Shown piece by piece: positions 50,045-60,556 of a DNA stretch of 64,000 nucleotides. The position numbers and the translations under genes were made by a program. The notes beneath the pieces were generated by a model, which saw only the letters and a list, made by a program, of their open reading frames with translations, was not told the DNA's origin and did no database searches. Each line of letters starts with the position of its first letter. Positions within the stretch are counted from its first letter, which is position 1. Origin of the DNA: Hoplostethus atlanticus (taxonomy: Eukaryota > Chordata > Actinopteri > Trachichthyiformes > Trachichthyidae); contig JAXDDX010000015.1 in the NCBI GenBank assembly GCA_034670405.1, forward strand, positions 4,804,001 through 4,868,000, in the 5' to 3' direction.

Positions 50045-52226
50045 TAAGTAAAAGTATAAGAAATAAGCAATTAATTGATCATTGCTAACGAAAGACATAC
50101 ATACAAATTTTGAATTGGAGCGATCCTACTAAAAGTCAGCACGACCATGAAGACTGTTGCAATAAAAAATGAGCCACTGGCACAGTCATCTCCCTTTGCT
50201 GTGACCTAAATTGATTCAGTATATTATGGAGATCTCAACAGAGGAAGGACCGATAAATGGATGAATGAACCAATGAAGGCTTGTTCTGAATGAAAACAGC
50301 AGTGGGTGGAAACTGAGGGAGTTTGTATGCAAGAGAAAGACTGCCATACTGTAATACCAATGCGGTTTTAACAAATTGGATCCCCCCCACCACACACACA
50401 CACTTAAATACTTATTCTTCCTTGCATCACCCGTCCTCCATTCAGACACAATCCATCAGTTACATTCATTGTAAGACTGCTTTCATTTAGTTACGCTCAC
50501 AAGGGATTCACTGATGCCAAGGGACAGTGTTCTTACCAATGCAGGAAAATGAGGGGCAATGAATGGATAAACCCCACTCGCAGTAAATGATAATCAGTGT
50601 TCCCTGTTACAATATCGAGGCTGTGCGTAAGGAATGGCTCATTGTCAGTTTTGATCCATTGTGGAGCTTCCTAGACAATATCCCCCAATGTCCCGAATCC
50701 CTAGTAGATTATTGTTATCTAAGTAGGTTATTGTTTATCTGGCTAACGCTTTAAGAACCTCTCATTTTCTTCTCATTCTGAGACCCATTTCCTGGTGACA
50801 CAAGCAATATTATACATGAGTTACATTTTTTAAATTCACATCCGATGTCAGGCCATGAGAGGAAAAAACGCACACGTACACATGCTTTGGACAACTTCCC
50901 GATAGTGCCATCTAAAAATGTGCCTATTGTCGAGGGGACAGGTACGCTTCTCTGCATCTCAAGAACACTGACATTAAGATATAATGCTGGCGGCCTTACG
51001 TAGACCCCTCTCGTAGGGGGGGGGGGCGGTCAAGGCTACTACGATAAAGCACACTTGATATTTTTCTTCCCATTCACACAGGCTGAATGCGAATGTCGGG
51101 GGGGGGGGCGGAGTGAGTGATGGAACGAAGCGAGGAAGGACGGGTGACAAGGTGATAAACTGTCACGCTTTCCACCTCCTTTATAGACATCTGTTATGCC
51201 AGCTCTGAGCGATGCGAAGCCATAAATTATATGATGACGCCATCATGCATTTCAACTAAAACAACAATAAATAAAATAATATGATTTAAAACTGTCTTGT
51301 ACTACTGTCTTAAAACAGGGCTCCCCCCGGTTCTCCTACGCAATGAAGGGCACTACGGTTAACGTGATTTACAATCACAATTTAGGCTAAGTGACATTTG
51401 ACGGTATAAATATTAAGTAGAAGCGGATGCATGCTGATCGTCAGTGGCTAATAAACTGAAGCTTCATTTTCACAAGCAATTTGACTCACTGATAATTGCA
51501 ATCCATCATTTGGAGTCGTCGGGATCAATGGGCAGAACCGAGCAGTGGCGCTGTCTATAGTGAGGCTTTAGGCATGTCATTATGATAAATGGCTCCATCA
51601 GTCGAAGCTTAGGAGGGTATACCCGTATGAGTCATGCACGGATCGGGAAAAAAGAAGTTGAAGGAGTTTTGGCCAGAACTTTATCTGCTACTGCTATCGT
51701 TTTGATGAATACACAGCCTCCGGGGGGAAGCCTTGAGTGCTGCTGGGGAAAGAGTTTGTTGCTGGCGGCAGATTGTTTAAGCCTGGTGCGAGAGGAGCCG
51801 ATGACGCCGAGTTCGTCGAAACGGGTAAGGTCAGTAACAAGGAATGACGTGATGCGATCCAAACTGAGCAAATCTGCTCCTTTTTTTTTTATTGATCTTA
51901 TAATTAACAGCCTTCACTGTGATAATGTAACACTGCAATTACCCCGGTTACATAACTTGAAAAGCCATTTATTCAACTAATTGCATGCTAGTTTCTGGCT
52001 GAATAGTGGCTAACAAAGGGTCATTTTGTCATGAGCGAGGCTGAAAATTCAAGCATGAGTGGACGCCTGGTGATCAAGGACGTGTTGAGACACCACTGCG
52101 GCGTTATATTAAACATAACTGAAAAATTATACTGCTTCTGCAAAATAAGTCAGAACTGCTGTTCTTGCATCCTTAATTGCCTTCTGATACTCTCAAAAAG
52201 TGAAAGCACACAAATATTAGACTTCT

Positions 52227-52227
<1 letters not shown>

Positions 52228-52271
<44 letters not shown>
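52228..52271. repeat. (TG)n microsatellite
   Basis: A pure TG run of about 22 units; a cysteine/valine-rich frame derives from it. Confidence 0.95.
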
Positions 52272-52272
<1 letters not shown>

Positions 52273-52884
52273 CACATTTGTTCCTTTCCTCACTGTGTAT
52301 TACTGGGCTGCTGTTCCCATAACCATTTTGTTAACTGTGGATATCATTTTTTTTCACAGCTACAACGCAATTTAAATCCAAATGCATTTACCCCAGCGGA
52401 GCCGCTCAGGGCCAAAAAAACAGTTGTGGTCCTTAACGGCGCGAAATAAAATTTAAAATGAGATGAAAAAGTAATTCCACACAATATTCTTTTGGAAAAT
52501 GTGTGCTTATTCCGAGGCGTTTTGCATCACGTGGTGGCAAAATACATGTAATCGTCAGCAACGGCAATATATATAAATTGGGTTTGCATGATCAACCTAC
52601 TGTACAGGGATCGTCACACATTCTCCTCATAATTGCACTAAAAGTTATATTGCATGACTACAATGGAAGATAGAAGCCTTGCAGGTCAATGCTTTTATTT
52701 AGACATCATCCCCACCCAGCATCTCAACATTAAGGCTATGAATGCATGTAATGTGCTGAATGAAAAGGCAAGATTCTCAGCTTTGTGTAGATATGAGGCA
52801 TTCAGACAGTGAACTGGAAATCAATGGAAATGTTGGGATTTCTTTTGCTGGTGGTGCTAAAAAATCTTTAGAAATGAATGAGAA

Positions 52885-52918
52885 CTAGATAGATAGCTAG
52901 ATAGATAGATAGATAGAA
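52885..52918. repeat. (GATA)n microsatellite
   Basis: An AGAT/TAGA tetranucleotide run with a single GCTA interruption. Confidence 0.9.
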
Positions 52919-54248
52919 GATAATATTCTATGTAAAAGTAGCTGCTTTTGGGAAAATACAATCCCCCTCACCAACTAAGCAATATTATTTAAAAGGCCCT
53001 ATGGTTTATTTACTTCCTCTACAAGACATAATCTGGAATTTATTTGACCATCTAAATTCGAGTTTTCTTTCTCAAAAAAACTTTGTAGGCATAAATGAGT
53101 TTTCTGGTACTTTCTCAACCCCTCATGACTCAAAATGCAGGCTTGTTTTTCTCCATTTCTTTGCAGATATTAAAAATATAGACAAAACTTTTACAGCCTC
53201 AAAATAGATGGGAAGCTCAAGTGGAGCCGTCACATAGTGTCAGTCCTTGTTGTAGGCTCAGACAACACATTTCAGACTGAAGATATCTTCACTCCCATAA
53301 ATCAAAAGGTAAACAAAGGCAGCAGTCGGGTGACGGTGTTTCAACAAGGCACGCCATACTGCAAATACAAGCGTGGCCCCGTATTCTTCGAGTCAGTGCT
53401 GTGTAAAAAAAAAGTTTGAAATGTATTGTATGGGTGATTCTACTGGAATGGTTGAAATTGGAGGCTGGAAAAAAGTTGAAATTTGTATTTTATGTTAAGC
53501 AAATTTTGCCATTACATATGTTGCACAATATCTACTTTACTAAAAGTACAGTTGTATTTCATATTAGATGTTTCCTCTCCCAAAATGTGTCACGACCGAA
53601 ACATGGTGGGAAATGAGAAATAAATATGGGCTTATGACTGGAAGAATACTGCTTCAAATCCTCAGAGTGGCTGGGGAAAATCTGTGTCTTTTCTGTCAAC
53701 AGATACTGTCAAAGTGCCCTTAAGCAAGGCACCTATCGCTAAGTCAGTAGATCTGACAACAGCGGAAAAGCGTAGTGGTACTGGGCGGTTCCCAGGTGCG
53801 AAGGTACGTAGCGGCATGGCTGTGAAGCAGGGCAGTGCTGAGAAAGAACATGCGTGCTCAGCAAAACCTTTTCCCTGGATGAATGGAGGTAAGAAGAAAC
53901 ATGCAGTGTAATGTTCAGGTATTTTTGTTGTGTTACATAGACTTAGCACATTGTGAAATATGGACATCAAAACCAAGAAAATCAAGATTTTTTGTAAACA
54001 AACCAAACATTGTAACACGTTTTAAGTTCCATTTTGAACATTTTAAGGAATAGCCTTTAGGGTGCACTATAGGCTGAGGACATTTGATGACCCTTGGGGC
54101 TCAGAACCCATTGGACAAGCTCAAAAAAAGCAATGGTCATCAAATTAAAAACAAGGCTGTTCTTCTTAGTTCCTGAAAAGCTGACATTTTGAAGATACAG
54201 GATTCTCACCAGACAACTGTGACAATCTAGATTCACAATGCCAGTCCC

Positions 54249-54598
54249 TTAAAGAGGCATTAAGTAAATCTAGGACTTTTATCGACCACTGTTGGCTTGA
54301 GAACAATGTTTTTTTTTTGCATCAGCGACACCTGTTGCTCGCTCGTCGCACCCTCCTCCATTGTTGAGCAGTTGAAAACACCAGCAGGTGCTGGTTTGGG
54401 AGTGTCTTGAAACGCCGGTGGGGGTGAAGCCTTTGTACGGGCTGCACGGTGAGTTTTGGATGCCAGAAATCTCAGCATCTGGTGAAGCTCATCACTGAGT
54501 CATTGGTATTGAGCGGCGAACCAATCATCCCCAAATGGATGTGTTATGATCATGCGGTGCCACTTGGCAGTAAAAACCCCTACGTACTGCACCTTTAA
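54249..54598. mobile_element. TTAA-flanked MITE, 350 bp
   Basis: TTAA at 54,249-54,252 and 54,595-54,598. The inner ends AGAGGCATTAAGTA and, inverted, AGGTGCAGTACGTA match at 10 of 14. The right end, CCTACGTACTGCACCTTTAA, is a sequence I have seen often at ends of fish MITEs. No coding frame. Confidence 0.65.
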
Positions 54599-54779
54599 AC
54601 CTTCAGACAGACCAGAGGAAAGAGGAAACCCTGCTGTGCAACACCTCCAGACCCATTTAACTGACAGCACCTCCTGCAAAGCCCTCTTCATGACTCCACA
54701 TGCTCTGTATCGCCATCATGGGTACTTATGTCAGATTGATGGACGAGGTGAGGAAAGCCATTGATCTTGGACAGATTCG

Positions 54780-55260
54780 ACGATAACGCAAATCCACCAG
54801 ATCTATCAGCGCTGTGATATGTATCCAGCGCCAAAGCCAATCTATTACACACCAGCCGGATATCTGACTCCTCAGTTAATCATGTGTGACACAAGCGCTA
54901 CCTCTGCTGCAATACAGGCAAGGTGGAATGCGGTCGAAGCCTGTGGCGCTGCGTTGGGTGGCCGGTTTTGGCAAAGTTACACGTTCCGGTTTTCCCTTCC
55001 CGGAGTCCCTTCTCAGGGGATTCACACGTCACTTCGGAGATTCCTCTCGCCAAGCGTTTTTTGTTTTTTCTTGGGTGAAGACGGCGTGAAACGAAAGCGT
55101 TAAACGAAAGCGTTAAAGGCGACGCCGGCGTTGTTTAAATACGACGACACACGAGGGAAAATCCTCTGAGGACGCACTTTTGAATCAGTCGAGCTCCCCA
55201 CTCCGCCGAGTAACACATCTAGGTCGCCTACACGTGCTTACCTCCGCCCCACCGTGGACA
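54780..55260. promoter_or_regulatory. CpG-denser block downstream of the IgLON-like exon
   Basis: CpG dinucleotides are frequent here (for example GCGACGCCGGCG and TACGACGACACACGAGG) compared with the CpG-poor surroundings. A tandem CGAAAGCGTTAAA occurs twice at 55,090-55,115. On the minus strand it lies 0.6-1 kb inside the presumed first intron, so a promoter-proximal regulatory role is possible but only inferred. Confidence 0.25.
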
Positions 55261-55670
55261 TAAATCTTAACCTTGAAGTTCGCCTCCCTCCATAATTACT
55301 CACATCCTCACACATGCCTGGGACGAATTCAATCAATGTTCATTGGAAATGGCTGAGACCTGTCAAATCTGAACGAGCCTACGCCTAATTGAACAGACAG
55401 GTGAGATTGTAGTTAAGATTGTAGGTTTATTCAGCCCTTCCCCCCCCGCCCGTAGGAAACGGTTGACATGAGGGCTTAATGTCATCTTCCCTCAGATTGA
55501 CAAGTCGGTGTGTGTCGAAGAAGGCGAAGGGAACTTTTACTCATCCCTGTGGAAGGACCGAGCCGGCGCGGAAAGCTGTTCCATAAAACCGGCAACGCTT
55601 CAGATCAACTTTTCATCTTTGCATTTGCAAACGAGAGTCGCAGTGACAGGTGATTTCTTGACAAAGAGCA

Positions 55671-55673
<3 letters not shown>

Positions 55674-55721
<48 letters not shown>
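55674..55721. repeat. (GA)n microsatellite
   Basis: A pure GA run of about 24 units, only ~75 bp inside the presumed intron from the minus-strand donor at 55,803. Confidence 0.95.
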
Positions 55722-55723
<2 letters not shown>

Positions 55724-55803
55724 CTGCCTTTACAGTGCATCACTCTGCATTAACACCAACTAAACACAGAAAGAAAGAGAGAGGGGAAAAGAGGAAGTCT
55801 TAC

Positions 55804-55864
55804 CTGGGAACATAAGCACAGCAAACACCCATGACAGGATGAAGAAACATACCGAGTTGTACAT
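55804..55864 (-). CDS. First coding exon (signal peptide) of an IgLON-family gene, NTM/OPCML type
   Basis: Minus-strand ATG at 55,864, with A at -3 (GGAAGCATG), opens MYNSVCFFILSWVFAVLMFP plus one base of a Gly codon, then a GTAAGA donor at 55,803-55,798. This is a compact signal peptide with a phase-1 exit. From memory, the alternative first exon of human OPCML starts MYHPAYWVVF and that of NTM contains MHNSISWAIF. Each covers 20 residues from that methionine plus a split Gly before VPVRSG of the first Ig-like domain exon, so length, MYN/MHNS start and phase agree. IgLONs are GPI-anchored neuronal adhesion proteins. I cannot separate NTM from OPCML, and the next exon (acceptor, then V-P-V-R-S-G) is not in this window, as expected from the family's huge first introns. 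Chance or another immunoglobulin-superfamily gene remains possible. Confidence 0.55.
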
Positions 55865-56400
55865 GCTTCCCAGGCAGGAGTGTTGATTCTGATCTGCTCG
55901 TTTTTGTATTAGACCCTTGTTTGTATCTTCCCACAAAAAAGGGCTTCAGAAACCTGCCCACAAACACCTGTCTTTGCTTTTTTTTTTTTTTTCCCTCTGC
56001 CTCTTTGTAAATGTCAGTTTTGATAGCTTTTCATTCCCACTTGCAGGTGCACTAGAGATGCTTTAAATCCAGCGCAAGTAGTTGGCAGCGCGCATAGGCT
56101 GGCTCCTCACGCAGTATTCGGTCTCCCTCTCTTCCACGTACTCTAACACACAGAGGGACCAGCACTCTGCAAGACTGGGGGGGTGGGGGGGGAGTAAGGG
56201 GAAGGAGGGAAAGACCAGCCTCTGCTCCACTAACATTGGCTGAGGTTTCCCGTCCGTCACCCACGAACAGTCCTAGCTCTGTTTTTTCTTTTTTTTTGTT
56301 TCTTTGAATCTTCAACCCTGCTTTTCTTTTCTCTGTCCTCTGACAGAACTAGAGCAGGATTAAATAGGTGATGGATATGATATTCCCCCCAAAAAAAAAA
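55865..56400 (-). promoter_or_regulatory. Presumed 5' UTR and promoter of the IgLON-like exon
   Basis: Upstream on the minus strand the sequence reads without interruption into the ATG. It includes a purine/pyrimidine-rich stretch and G- and A-runs (56,178-56,193 and 56,392-56,407). No clear TATA box or initiator could be fixed. The two overlapping minus-strand frames at 56,052-56,315 have no known domain and are probably untranslated. Confidence 0.25.
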
Positions 56401-58041
56401 AAAAAAATGCAAGCCTCTCAGTTAATGCAAAAGGTGATCAGGGACCGGGACAGTTGTTTTTCTGAAAATCATCCCTTGATGAGCATTTTAGCGTTGCCTG
56501 ACATTTGCTGAACGCGCTTTAACGAGGTATCGTAATGCTGCGGGCTTCTCAAGAGCACAGTAGTGTTATGACAGCTCTGACATACCGCTCTATCCAGTTG
56601 AACCAGATCGGTGTTTACATTTTGCGGGAAAAATAGAGATACTTCCGGACAGAGGGATAAGTAATGAGGTGTCATATCGCACGTGTAATGAAATTTCCTT
56701 TCGAGAGACTCGCTCATACTATTTTGGGTGAAGTCGACGCGGATGATGGATGGCTGATTTTGAAATACAGTAGATGATGTGGCTATAAAACGTATTTACC
56801 CCTTTGACTTTTTTTCACGTTCTTGTGCCGAAAAAAGTACTCACTCAGGTGGAATGGGAAGTATTCAACCCCTTTCCCCACTTGGGCTAAACTGTCTCAC
56901 TGGGGGGAAAAAAACTATATAGCCAAATATTGAACAATTCCTAACATATATTATTCATACTTTACCTTCAGGTTGTAGTGAGACATTTTATATACATTTC
57001 CTTTTCAAAATTGCTGTAATTTTACCTTTTGCGCTGGGAAGCCATGTCCCTTCAATACATCTCAATGGGATTGTAACATGCAGCCCAGTGTGGAAAATTC
57101 CAGGTCCTTTCAAAGAAAATCAAACTGTCATCCCTCCATCGCTCTCTACAAATCAGAGCACGTTCTCTTGTCAGCTTTTACTACGGCAGTCAATGAAGGC
57201 ATTGGACGGAAGAAACTGCTGAAAAGGGCGACATTAAATGAAATACCAAAATAAAATAAAGTAAACTACCTTGCCTAGTCGACTTTATGGAACTAGAATA
57301 CGACTAAATTACGTAAAATAGATGCACTATAACCAAGAAACCCTCGTTCAGAATGGGTTAATGCGTTTTATAGCCGAGACTGAAACTTTTAAAATATTCT
57401 ATCAGTGGCGCTTGGGAGGAAAATCGTGTAATAATACAATATAATTCCTATAATCTATTGAAATAAGATACGTTTTAAAACTGTCCCTGGCAATAAATCT
57501 GCTTCCTAAGCCGATCCCTAAGCCTCCGCGTCGCCAGTCTTCCTCTTCCCCTCTCCATTCAGTCCAAGTCATATTCACTTTTTTCCCCCTCTGTCTCTTC
57601 TGTATCTTTAAAGGTAATTTCATAAGTCAATGTAAATGAGCAAACGTTTTCATGTCAAGGATCCCAAACCAGATACACCTTGGACCTTGGACGTCCATAA
57701 TGACCCGTCTTAGGCTTTAGTGTAGAATTAGAGCCTATCATTTGAACAGTCATCCATATACATGCTCATTTTCTAGTGGAATGAAAAGGAAATTAAGACT
57801 GTTCTTCATTTTGCTGGAAGCCGTTCAAGGACTCCTGGAGGTCCCTGGACCCCACTTCAGGAACCGCCGCTCTAAACCAAGTACCAGTGCACCATGTTTT
57901 GTTACCATTGTTGAAATTCACATCATTCAAGCCTGATATGTCCCTTACAAAAGACAAAAACCTCCTGCCTTGAACTTCCTTCATGTTTTATCACCAAAGA
58001 CAAAGCATCTGCAAACTTCTACTTAAGTTTGTTTTGGCAGG
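56401..58041. other. Unassigned non-coding DNA with repeat traces
   Basis: 56,780-56,880 (TATTTACCCCTTTGACTTTT, AAGTATTCAACCCC) resembles a decayed Tc1-type terminus. 57,826-57,876 (GGACTCCTGGAGGTCCCTGG, CAGGAACCGCCGCTCTAAA) resembles the end of a common fish DNA-transposon repeat. No exon was recognised. Confidence 0.3.
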
Positions 58042-58170
58042 GTATTGGTTCGATTGCCGTAACCAGAAGGTCTCAGGTTTGAACCCGGTAACGGCCACGC
58101 GTCCTCTTGAAGTGTCCTTGAGCGAGACGCCGAAACCTTCCACTGGATGTCAGCTAAATGCCAAAAATTT
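58042..58170 (+). mobile_element. tRNA-derived SINE, fragment
   Basis: The plus strand has CAGAAGGTCTCAGGTTTGAA with a B box (GGTTTGAACCC) at about 58,076-58,086. A block related to that of the SINE at 2,787-2,996 follows (GTGTCCTTGAGCGAGAC), and then the tail CAGCTAAATGCC. The A-box region (TTGGTTCGATTGCC) is degenerate. It is a retroposon fossil and not a tRNA gene. Confidence 0.65.
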
Positions 58171-58603
58171 AAAAGATGGATGTCGTTTCTTGCAAACACG
58201 GCTCATATTTAGCTGCATATTTTTATTTTAGTGCTTGCACATTGAACGGTGTGGGTGGATGGATGAGATATGACTGTGTGAGTGTGTGCATTTATGTCTT
58301 TGCCAATGACACACTGAGATCATCACACCCTATATGACTCCTGGAGTCTGTGCAGCTCTGTCACCCGCATTTCCATAAAGAAGTCATATAGTGCTTCCTC
58401 TGTAAAAACCAAAATAAAAAGCAAGGCATCTTATAGCAGCACGAGTGCCTACGCGATTGCATTTGTATCCCTAGAAGGATTCAGTTCCCATTGCATAGCT
58501 CTTGTTCTTTCTCTTCTCCGGGTATTATGAACATCTTAAACAGGAACGTGTTATGAAGAAAAACCAGACCGACACAGACTGGGAGTAACTAAAAGTTTCC
58601 AAG

Positions 58604-58770
58604 TGAAGCGAAGAAAAGAGCGGCTACCTACAGAAAATCCAAGGACAAAGACGTCACAGTACTGGACACACTGTTTGATTGAAAGGTGATCTCTGGAAAG
58701 TGCGGTGCAGAAATACCACAGCAGCGAGGCACCAAAGATGGAGCCAAAAATAAATAATCTTGCAGATTAC
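58604..58770 (-). repeat. Unnamed dispersed repeat family, copy E
   Basis: On the minus strand it reads GGCTCCATCTTTGGTGCCTC, GCTGCTGTGGTATTTCTGCA, CAGAGATCACC, CAGTGTGTCCAGTACTGTGA and CTGTAGGTAGCCGCTCTTTTC. It retains the GTGTCCAGTACTGTGACGTC part also seen in copy A and lacks the far 3' half seen in B and C. Confidence 0.75.
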
Positions 58771-60007
58771 CATTTTAATACTGTCAGCATGTGGGATACT
58801 ACTAAAAAGGCTGTGGATTTTCAGTATTACCAATAGAGCAGTGTCTGTTAAATTGCCAAGTGCCTTAAGGGTATTAAGAAAGTCAGCCGAGGCCCAGGTA
58901 TACGAATGGAGAGCTTTAACACAAGGATGCAAGACATTGGGCTAACATAAATGAAAATCTGTTACACACTTTGGGTAGAGGTTACAGACGTCGCAGGGTG
59001 CTCTCTCTTAAGGAATTCAAAATACACTTCGACTGAACTAGTTAGTTGTTAAAGCTGCGGGGAACGTCATGTCATGAAGGATTTTTGATAGGAGCCTGCA
59101 GAAGTTTATTTCAGAAAACAACAATTTATTTCAGACTTGTGTGATCAGCTGCATTTTGGAGCACAATTGCAACCACGGTGTATCTGCAGCAGCTAGACAG
59201 TCGCGCGTCTTTAACTTGCCAGCGATAACCTCGTTGCTAATGCTAAAGAAAAATGACTTTTGTTAGCCGGCAAGCTGGCAATCGCGCCAATGAATGTGGG
59301 GCAACTAAATGATAGCCTTGTAATCTTCACACACAACACACGACACTGACATTTGGTTGCGCGTTTGATTACGGTCATACAGTAAATGCAATCTTACCTC
59401 ATTAGCGAAAAAACCATTACGTCTAACCTTATGTCAACATTTTATACGGCCGCTAAGTGAAAACAGCCACATGGCGTCCGGATAGCGGAGACACTGGCGG
59501 AGGGTAAACGACCTCCTAGCTTACAAATAAGTAATTTGCACGCGCCGATAATAAAGAAGCAAGCTGTTGGATACTCCATCATATCACATCGCTAAGTCAT
59601 TGTGCGGAGCATCTGCGAGACTTTGTGCACCAGAAAATGTAATTTAATTTTGAACAAGCTGCACTTGGGGGAATTTTTGAATAAGCTGCATTTGGGAAAA
59701 AAGAGTGTAATGACATGCAAAATTGTTTGGCTATAAAATAACTGCTGAGCCTTTTGTTTCCAGGGCATAGTGATTTGTTTTGTTGCTTGCTGTGACATGC
59801 AAGGTAACCAGCCATAATTGGATCCTTATCTCGTAATGCTTTTTGTGACGTGCCCAAGAGGCGATTCATTTGCAACACGAAAAAAAATAATAATAATAAT
59901 GAAAAATTGTTTCAAGCAAACTGACTGGAGCTATTTCTGGCCATGGATTAGCTGTTAAAGGCACAGTGACATTGTTTAGAACGCATCAATCAACATATCA
60001 AAAGGAC
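58771..60007. other. Unassigned DNA including a CpG-denser block at 59,060-59,520
   Basis: The 59,060-59,520 part has frequent CpGs (TCGCGCGTC, ACGGCCGC, GCGTCCGG). On the minus strand it has a possible donor, GAG|GTAAGA, with the GT at 59,398-59,397. It could hold an upstream untranslated exon or promoter of the minus-strand gene, or be part of an unrecognised element. A TTAA followed by AGGCACAGTGAC at 59,956 looks like a MITE end without a partner. Confidence 0.25.
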
Positions 60008-60556
60008 TGTGGCAGACTGGGGGGGGAGGGTGTAGGGGGTCTTAGGCTGGATCCAGGAGAGAGTTAGCGGACTGACTCTCCCTGGATCCAGCATCGGCTG
60101 CGGTCAATTAAGGCTGATTGCAGCCGGGGGCCCTTTTAACCAATGTGTGCATGTGTGAACGAGAGCGGTTGCGTCAGTGTGAGAGCCTGATGGCGTGCGT
60201 GAGCTGACAGGGGAGCGAGAGGATCGGGAGCGAGAGGATCGGGATCGGGAGCGAGAGCGAACGAGACCAGCAGCAGCAACGACCGACCAAGGTCCGCAGA
60301 GGATGCAGCCTGGAAGAGCTGCCCTGTTGGGGTTGGAGCGGTATGCTCCTGCAAGCCTGGCGGACTGGAAGCTTTGGTGCTCCGTGGCTGACCTGCCGGG
60401 ACAGAGGGGAGGTGAGCCTGCCGGCGCTGAAAACCTGCCGTCAACACCGGGTGGTATTATTATTATTATTATTATTACTGTAGTGCAAATAATAGTAACT
60501 CTGCCCTCCTGCCTTTGTCTCTGTCTGTCGCGGCCCCGGTTGTAGCGAGCATTACA
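60008..60556 (+). mobile_element. Solo LTR, same family as 30,217-30,829, opposite orientation
   Basis: Starts TGTGGCAGACTGG and ends near CATTACA. It aligns with the minus-strand copy at 30.2-30.8 kb through TGGATCCAGGAGAGAG, the CTGATTGCAGC block, a GC-rich middle and CGGCCCCGGTTGTAG. An ATT microsatellite at 60,452-60,477 lies in its 3' part. No internal region is attached. The flanks (AGGAC and AGTGT) are not a convincing duplication, so this copy seems older or more altered than the other. Confidence 0.7.

Larger units (their letters stand above)
50045..54248. other. Unassigned non-coding DNA
   Basis: Contains G runs at 51,018 and 51,099, a TG run and a GATA run listed separately. 53,700-53,735 (GTCAAAGTGCCCTTAAGCAA) resembles the body of a common fish SINE. 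Small frames lack domain or splice support. Confidence 0.35.
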
